A DNA stretch of 64,000 nt from Acidobacteriota bacterium (GTDB lineage Bacteria > Acidobacteriota > Aminicenantia > Aminicenantales > Saccharicenantaceae): NCBI GenBank assembly GCA_039683095.1, contig JBDKSB010000012.1, forward strand, positions 776,293 to 840,292, in the 5' to 3' direction. Made by a program: the position numbers and the translations under genes. The notes below the pieces were generated by a model. That model was not told where the DNA came from. It searched no databases and saw only the letters and a list, made by a program, of their open reading frames with translations. Shown piece after piece: positions 60,924-64,000 of the stretch. Each line of letters begins with the position of its first letter. The stretch's first letter is position 1.

Positions 60924-62242
60924 AGCGGAATGCGGCTGTCCTGCTGGCCCTCCTGGGGGCCTGGGCCTGCGCCAGCGCGCCCCGCCCCGTGCCCCCAGCG
61001 TTCTTCGTCGAGGGCCTGCCGGCCGAGGCCACGATGCGGCTGAAGCTCGACGACCGGATCGCCGCCGCCGACGCCTGGGACGCCCTCAAGTCCGGCCGGC
61101 CCGAGCTGGCCCGCAAGCACCTGATGAAGCTCGGCACGGCCAGCCCGGTCCGCGAGGCCGGCCTGGCCTACGCCGACCTCCTGGCCGGCAAGACCACCGA
61201 GGCCGAAGCGCGCTTCAAGTCCTCGATCGCCGGCACGCCGGGCATGATCCCATCGCACGTCGGCCTGGCCCAGATCTACGAATCCCGGCGGGAGAAGGAC
61301 AAGACCTTCGCCGAATACCGGGAGATACTCAGGCTCGACCCGGCCAACCGCTGGGCCGGGCCGCGGTTCGAGGCATTGCGCGACGAGCTCGTCCGCGACG
61401 CCGGCGCCGCCGCCCGGGCCGCCCTGGCCTCGGGCAACCGCGAGACGGCCAAGCGGGAGTTCCTCAACGTCCTTTCCTACGCCCCCGACTCGACCTCCGC
61501 CCATCTCGAGCTGGCCCGCCTCTACCGGCAGGACAAGAACACGTCCGAGGCCCTGGCCCACTTCAGGGCGGCCATGGCCGCGGGCTCGTCGGACAAGACG
61601 GTCCTGCGGGAATATGCCGAGTTCCTGGCCGAGGCCGGCCAGCTCGGCCAGAGCCTGGAGGTCCTCGAAAAGCTGGCCGCCGCGGCGCCCAAGGACGCCG
61701 CCGTCGGCAAGCGGGTCGAGGAACTCAGGGAAAAGCTCGGGGTTTACGAGATCCCCAGCCAGTACGACGCCATCCCGGGCCTGGAGGCCGTCACCCGCGA
61801 GGACCTGGCCGCGTTGATCGGGGTCCGGTTCGAGAAGGACCTCGAGGCTCCGGCCTCGCGGACCGAGATCCTGGTCGACATCGCGACGTCGTGGGCCCAG
61901 CGGTACATCGTCACCGTGGCCTCGCTCGGGATCATCCGGGCCTCCGTCAACCACACCTTCCAGCCCCGCCGGATCATAAACCGGGCCGAGCTGGCCGACG
62001 CGGCGGTCCGGCTCATCGGCGTCCTTGGGCAGCGCGGGGCCCGCTTCGTGCCTCTGGTCGAGACGCGCCGCATCCAGGTCGCCGACGTCGCCGCGGACAG
62101 CCTTTACTACGGCCCGATCGTCAAGGCCCTGTCCTTCCAGATCATGGCCCTGACGCCCGAACGGCTGTTCGAGCCCGAGCGGATTGTCTCCGGCGAAGAG
62201 GCCATCCGGATCCTCGAGCTCATCCACGGATTGGCCCGCTAG
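60917..62242 (+). CDS. Lipoprotein with TPR repeats and SLH-like domain
   Basis: 441 residues. The signal ends in a lipobox (LGAWAC, Cys at 18). Residues about 45-275 are TPR-like helical repeats (SEALAHFRAAMAAGSS, NRETAKREFLNVLSYAPDS). The C-terminal part around residues 310-360 (EILVDIATSWAQRYIVTVASLGII... RIINRAELADAAVRLI) has the pattern of an S-layer-homology domain, which can bind cell-wall polysaccharide or outer-membrane-linked glycans. A lipoprotein holding both is unusual outside diderms with SLH systems. It overlaps hflX by seven bases. Confidence 0.72.
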   Translation: MVKRNAAVLLALLGAWACASAPRPVPPAFFVEGLPAEATMRLKLDDRIAAADAWDALKSGRPELARKHLMKLGTASPVREAGLAYADLLAGKTTEAEARFKSSIAGTPGMIPSHVGLAQIYESRREKDKTFAEYREILRLDPANRWAGPRFEALRDELVRDAGAAARAALASGNRETAKREFLNVLSYAPDSTSAHLELARLYRQDKNTSEALAHFRAAMAAGSSDKTVLREYAEFLAEAGQLGQSLEVLEKLAAAAPKDAAVGKRVEELREKLGVYEIPSQYDAIPGLEAVTREDLAALIGVRFEKDLEAPASRTEILVDIATSWAQRYIVTVASLGIIRASVNHTFQPRRIINRAELADAAVRLIGVLGQRGARFVPLVETRRIQVADVAADSLYYGPIVKALSFQIMALTPERLFEPERIVSGEEAIRILELIHGLAR

Positions 62243-62252
62243 GAACGCGACC

Positions 62253-62876
62253 ATGGAAGACCGGAACGGATCGATGGACATGGCCAGGGCGCCGCGCGGA
62301 CGGGCGCTCTGGTCCGAGCTTCTGCAGCTGCCCAATCTGCTGTCCCTGGCCAGGATCCTCCTGACGCCGGTCTTCGTCCTCATGATGCTCCAGCGGCGGC
62401 CCTGGGCGGCCTTCGGCGTCTTCCTGGCCGCCGGCGCGACCGACGCCCTCGACGGCTTCACGGCCCGGCAGCTCCACCTCAAGTCGAACCTGGGGCTGTG
62501 GCTCGACCCGATCGCCGACAAGCTCCTGCTGACCGCGGCCTTCGTCGTCCTGACCCTGCCGGCCCTGGCCGAGCCGAACGCCCTGCCCGTCTGGCTGACC
62601 GCCGTGTGCGTCGGCCGCGACGTCGTCATCTCGCTCGGGGCGCTCGTCATCGTCGCCCTGCGCGGCAAACGGCGATTCCCCCCGACCCTGGCCGGGAAAG
62701 CCAGCACGATCTGCCAGGTCTTCCTGATCTACTTCGTGCTCTATCTCAACGCCGCCGGCGGATCACCCCGGTCGCTGGCCTGGATCTACGTCCTGACGGT
62801 CCTGCTCGCGGCCGGATCGTTCGTCCACTACGTCTTCATCGCCGTCCGCATGCTCCGCCAGCCCCGCGCGTCCTAG
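62253..62876 (+). CDS. pgsA: CDP-alcohol phosphatidyltransferase (PgsA-like)
   Basis: 207 residues, integral membrane enzyme with about six helices. The family motif D-x2-D-G-x2-A-R-x8-G-x3-D-x3-D is complete: TDALDGFTARQ then GLWLDPIADK. It most likely makes phosphatidylglycerophosphate from CDP-diacylglycerol and glycerol-3-phosphate. Other CDP-alcohol products (phosphatidylserine, inositol) cannot be ruled out. AGGA precedes the ATG at 62253, eleven bases after the previous stop. Confidence 0.88.
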   Translation: MEDRNGSMDMARAPRGRALWSELLQLPNLLSLARILLTPVFVLMMLQRRPWAAFGVFLAAGATDALDGFTARQLHLKSNLGLWLDPIADKLLLTAAFVVLTLPALAEPNALPVWLTAVCVGRDVVISLGALVIVALRGKRRFPPTLAGKASTICQVFLIYFVLYLNAAGGSPRSLAWIYVLTVLLAAGSFVHYVFIAVRMLRQPRAS

Positions 62877-62955
62877 CGGCGGCCGCCGGCCGGAGTTTGC
62901 TTTTTTATCCGCCCATGATAAGATTCCTCGGGAATGCGGTATTGAGGAGCTCTTT

Positions 62956-64000
62956 ATGAATCCTGTGTCGAACTTCGACAAGCTGGCCCGCCGGATCGAA
63001 CAGTTCCGCGACGAAATGGTCGATCTCCAGGTGAAGCTCTGCGCCATCCCCGCTATCGCCCCTTCGAGCGGCGGCGAGGGAGAGGCCAAGAAGGCTGAGT
63101 TCCTGGTCGAGTGGCTCAAGGCGAACGGCTTCGTCGATGTCACCCTCGTCAAGGCCCCCGATCTCGACGCGCCGGCCGGCTACCGTCCGAACATCCTGGC
63201 CTACTACCGGGGCAAGAGCCAGGCCCGGACGGTCTGGGTCATGGCCCACATGGACGTCGTGCCGCCCGGCGAGATGTCGCTCTGGCGGGGCGATCCGTTC
63301 AAGGCCTGGGTCGAGAAGGGCCGCGTCTACGGCCGCGGCGTCGAGGACAACCAGCAGGACCTGGTCGCCTCGCTCTTCGCCGTCAAGGCCCTGAAGGCCG
63401 AAGGCCTGGTCCCGCCCTCGGACATCGGCATCGTCTTCGTCGCCGACGAGGAGACGGGCAGCCGGAAGGGCATCGATTACGTCATCCAGACCCACGGGGC
63501 CTTCCGCAAGCAGGACCTGATCGTCGTTCCCGACGCCGGCAACGAGCACGGGACGATGATCGAGGTGGCCGAGAAGACCCTTCTTTGGCTCAAGTTCAAG
63601 ACCCTCGGCAAGCAGACGCACGGCTCGACCCCCGAAAAGGGCGTCAACAGCTTCAAGGCCGCGAGCTTCTTCGTCACGGCCCTGAACGACCTCTACAAGA
63701 TCTACCCGGGCCGGGACCGGCTCTTCGATCCGCCGATCTCCACGTTCGAGCCGACGAAGAAGGAGCCGAACGTCCCGAACATCAACACCATCCCCGGCGA
63801 GGACGTCTTCTACGCCGACATGCGCATCCTGCCCAAGATCAAGGTCCAGGACGTCGAAAAGACCGTCCGGCAGATCGCCGCGAAGATCGAGAAAAAATTC
63901 CGGGTCAAGATCACGCTCGAGGTCCAGCAGAAGGCGCCGGCCGCTCCCCCGACGTCCTCCCAGGCCCCCGTCGTCCTGGCCCTCAGGAAGGCCGTCCGCG
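62956..64000 (+). CDS. M20 family metallopeptidase, 5' part (3' end outside window)
   Basis: 348 visible residues from the ATG at 62956, preceded by GAGGAGC; the frame is still open at the window edge. The zinc-site motifs of M20 peptidases are present: MAHMDVVPPG (His-x-Asp), GRGVEDNQQ (bridging Asp) and VADEETGSRKG (catalytic Glu and Zn ligand). The insert QTHGSTPEKGVNSFKAA belongs to the lid/dimer domain. Members cut dipeptides or acylated amino acids in the cytosol. A weak promoter (TTGCTT, 16 bp, TAAGAT) is upstream at 62897-62924, so it is probably separate from the pgsA row. Confidence 0.9.
   Translation, partial: MNPVSNFDKLARRIEQFRDEMVDLQVKLCAIPAIAPSSGGEGEAKKAEFLVEWLKANGFVDVTLVKAPDLDAPAGYRPNILAYYRGKSQARTVWVMAHMDVVPPGEMSLWRGDPFKAWVEKGRVYGRGVEDNQQDLVASLFAVKALKAEGLVPPSDIGIVFVADEETGSRKGIDYVIQTHGAFRKQDLIVVPDAGNEHGTMIEVAEKTLLWLKFKTLGKQTHGSTPEKGVNSFKAASFFVTALNDLYKIYPGRDRLFDPPISTFEPTKKEPNVPNINTIPGEDVFYADMRILPKIKVQDVEKTVRQIAAKIEKKFRVKITLEVQQKAPAAPPTSSQAPVVLALRKAVR

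Overview
This is a GC-rich, densely coding stretch of a bacterial chromosome. The organism is almost certainly diderm: it encodes a FadL-type outer-membrane protein, two exported lipoproteins, an alpha-2-macroglobulin/PBP1C pair and a periplasmic adaptor. The combination of high GC, many Tat-exported Gfo/Idh/MocA oxidoreductases, ThuA and DUF1080 proteins fits an Acidobacteriota/Aminicenantota-like or planctomycete-like lineage; that placement is inference only. No rRNA, tRNA, CRISPR array, IS element or phage gene was seen.

Layout. 1-1509 is the end of a glycoside-hydrolase-like gene. 2525-10397 is a six-gene operon for sugar oxidation/isomerisation whose first four products are exported (three by Tat, one by Sec) and whose last two are cytosolic. 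10682-18573 (minus) is A2M lipoprotein plus penicillin-binding protein 1C. 18744-21973 is argR-argG-argH, with tandem ARG boxes on the argR promoter and start codon. 22057-26517 couples a Tat oxidoreductase to a seven-haem cytochrome c and a b-type membrane protein. 26653-27939 is glutamate dehydrogenase. 28080-31265 is an orphan PEP/pyruvate-binding-domain protein. 31336-34540 holds ApbE, a secreted discoidin-like protein and an Agl23-type membrane glycosyltransferase. 34554-37597 (minus) is a second sugar cluster: Tat oxidoreductase, DUF1080 hydrolase, ThuA. 37861-39105 is FadL. 39350-41661 has a DDAH-like hydrolase and a serine-palmitoyltransferase-like enzyme behind a duplicated promoter region. 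41860-43723 is an ECF sigma, anti-sigma and STN-domain operon. 43879-49006 (minus) is rpsP-khpA-rimM-trmD-rplS-rnhB-TPR. It is separated from ffh (50030-51352) by an opposite-strand gene. 51500-53386 is accB-accC. 53400-54729 is a LecA-like lectin and an inositol monophosphatase. 54842-57507 is adaptor, ABC ATPase and Yip1 protein. 57543-62876 runs DUF4388-like, miaA, hflX, TPR/SLH lipoprotein, pgsA. The window ends in an M20 peptidase.

How parts work together. The main theme is sugar oxidation outside the cytoplasm. Four Tat-dependent Gfo/Idh/MocA enzymes lie in three clusters with TIM-barrel isomerases, a 3-keto-disaccharide-hydrolase-family protein and ThuA. One of the four is translationally coupled to a multihaem cytochrome and a membrane b-type protein, which suggests that sugar-derived electrons can reach the quinone pool. 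Many genes have clear sigma-70-type promoters (TTGACA-like, 16-18 bp, TATAAT-like). At several of them the start codon sits at or within a few bases of the predicted transcription start, so leaderless mRNAs are likely.
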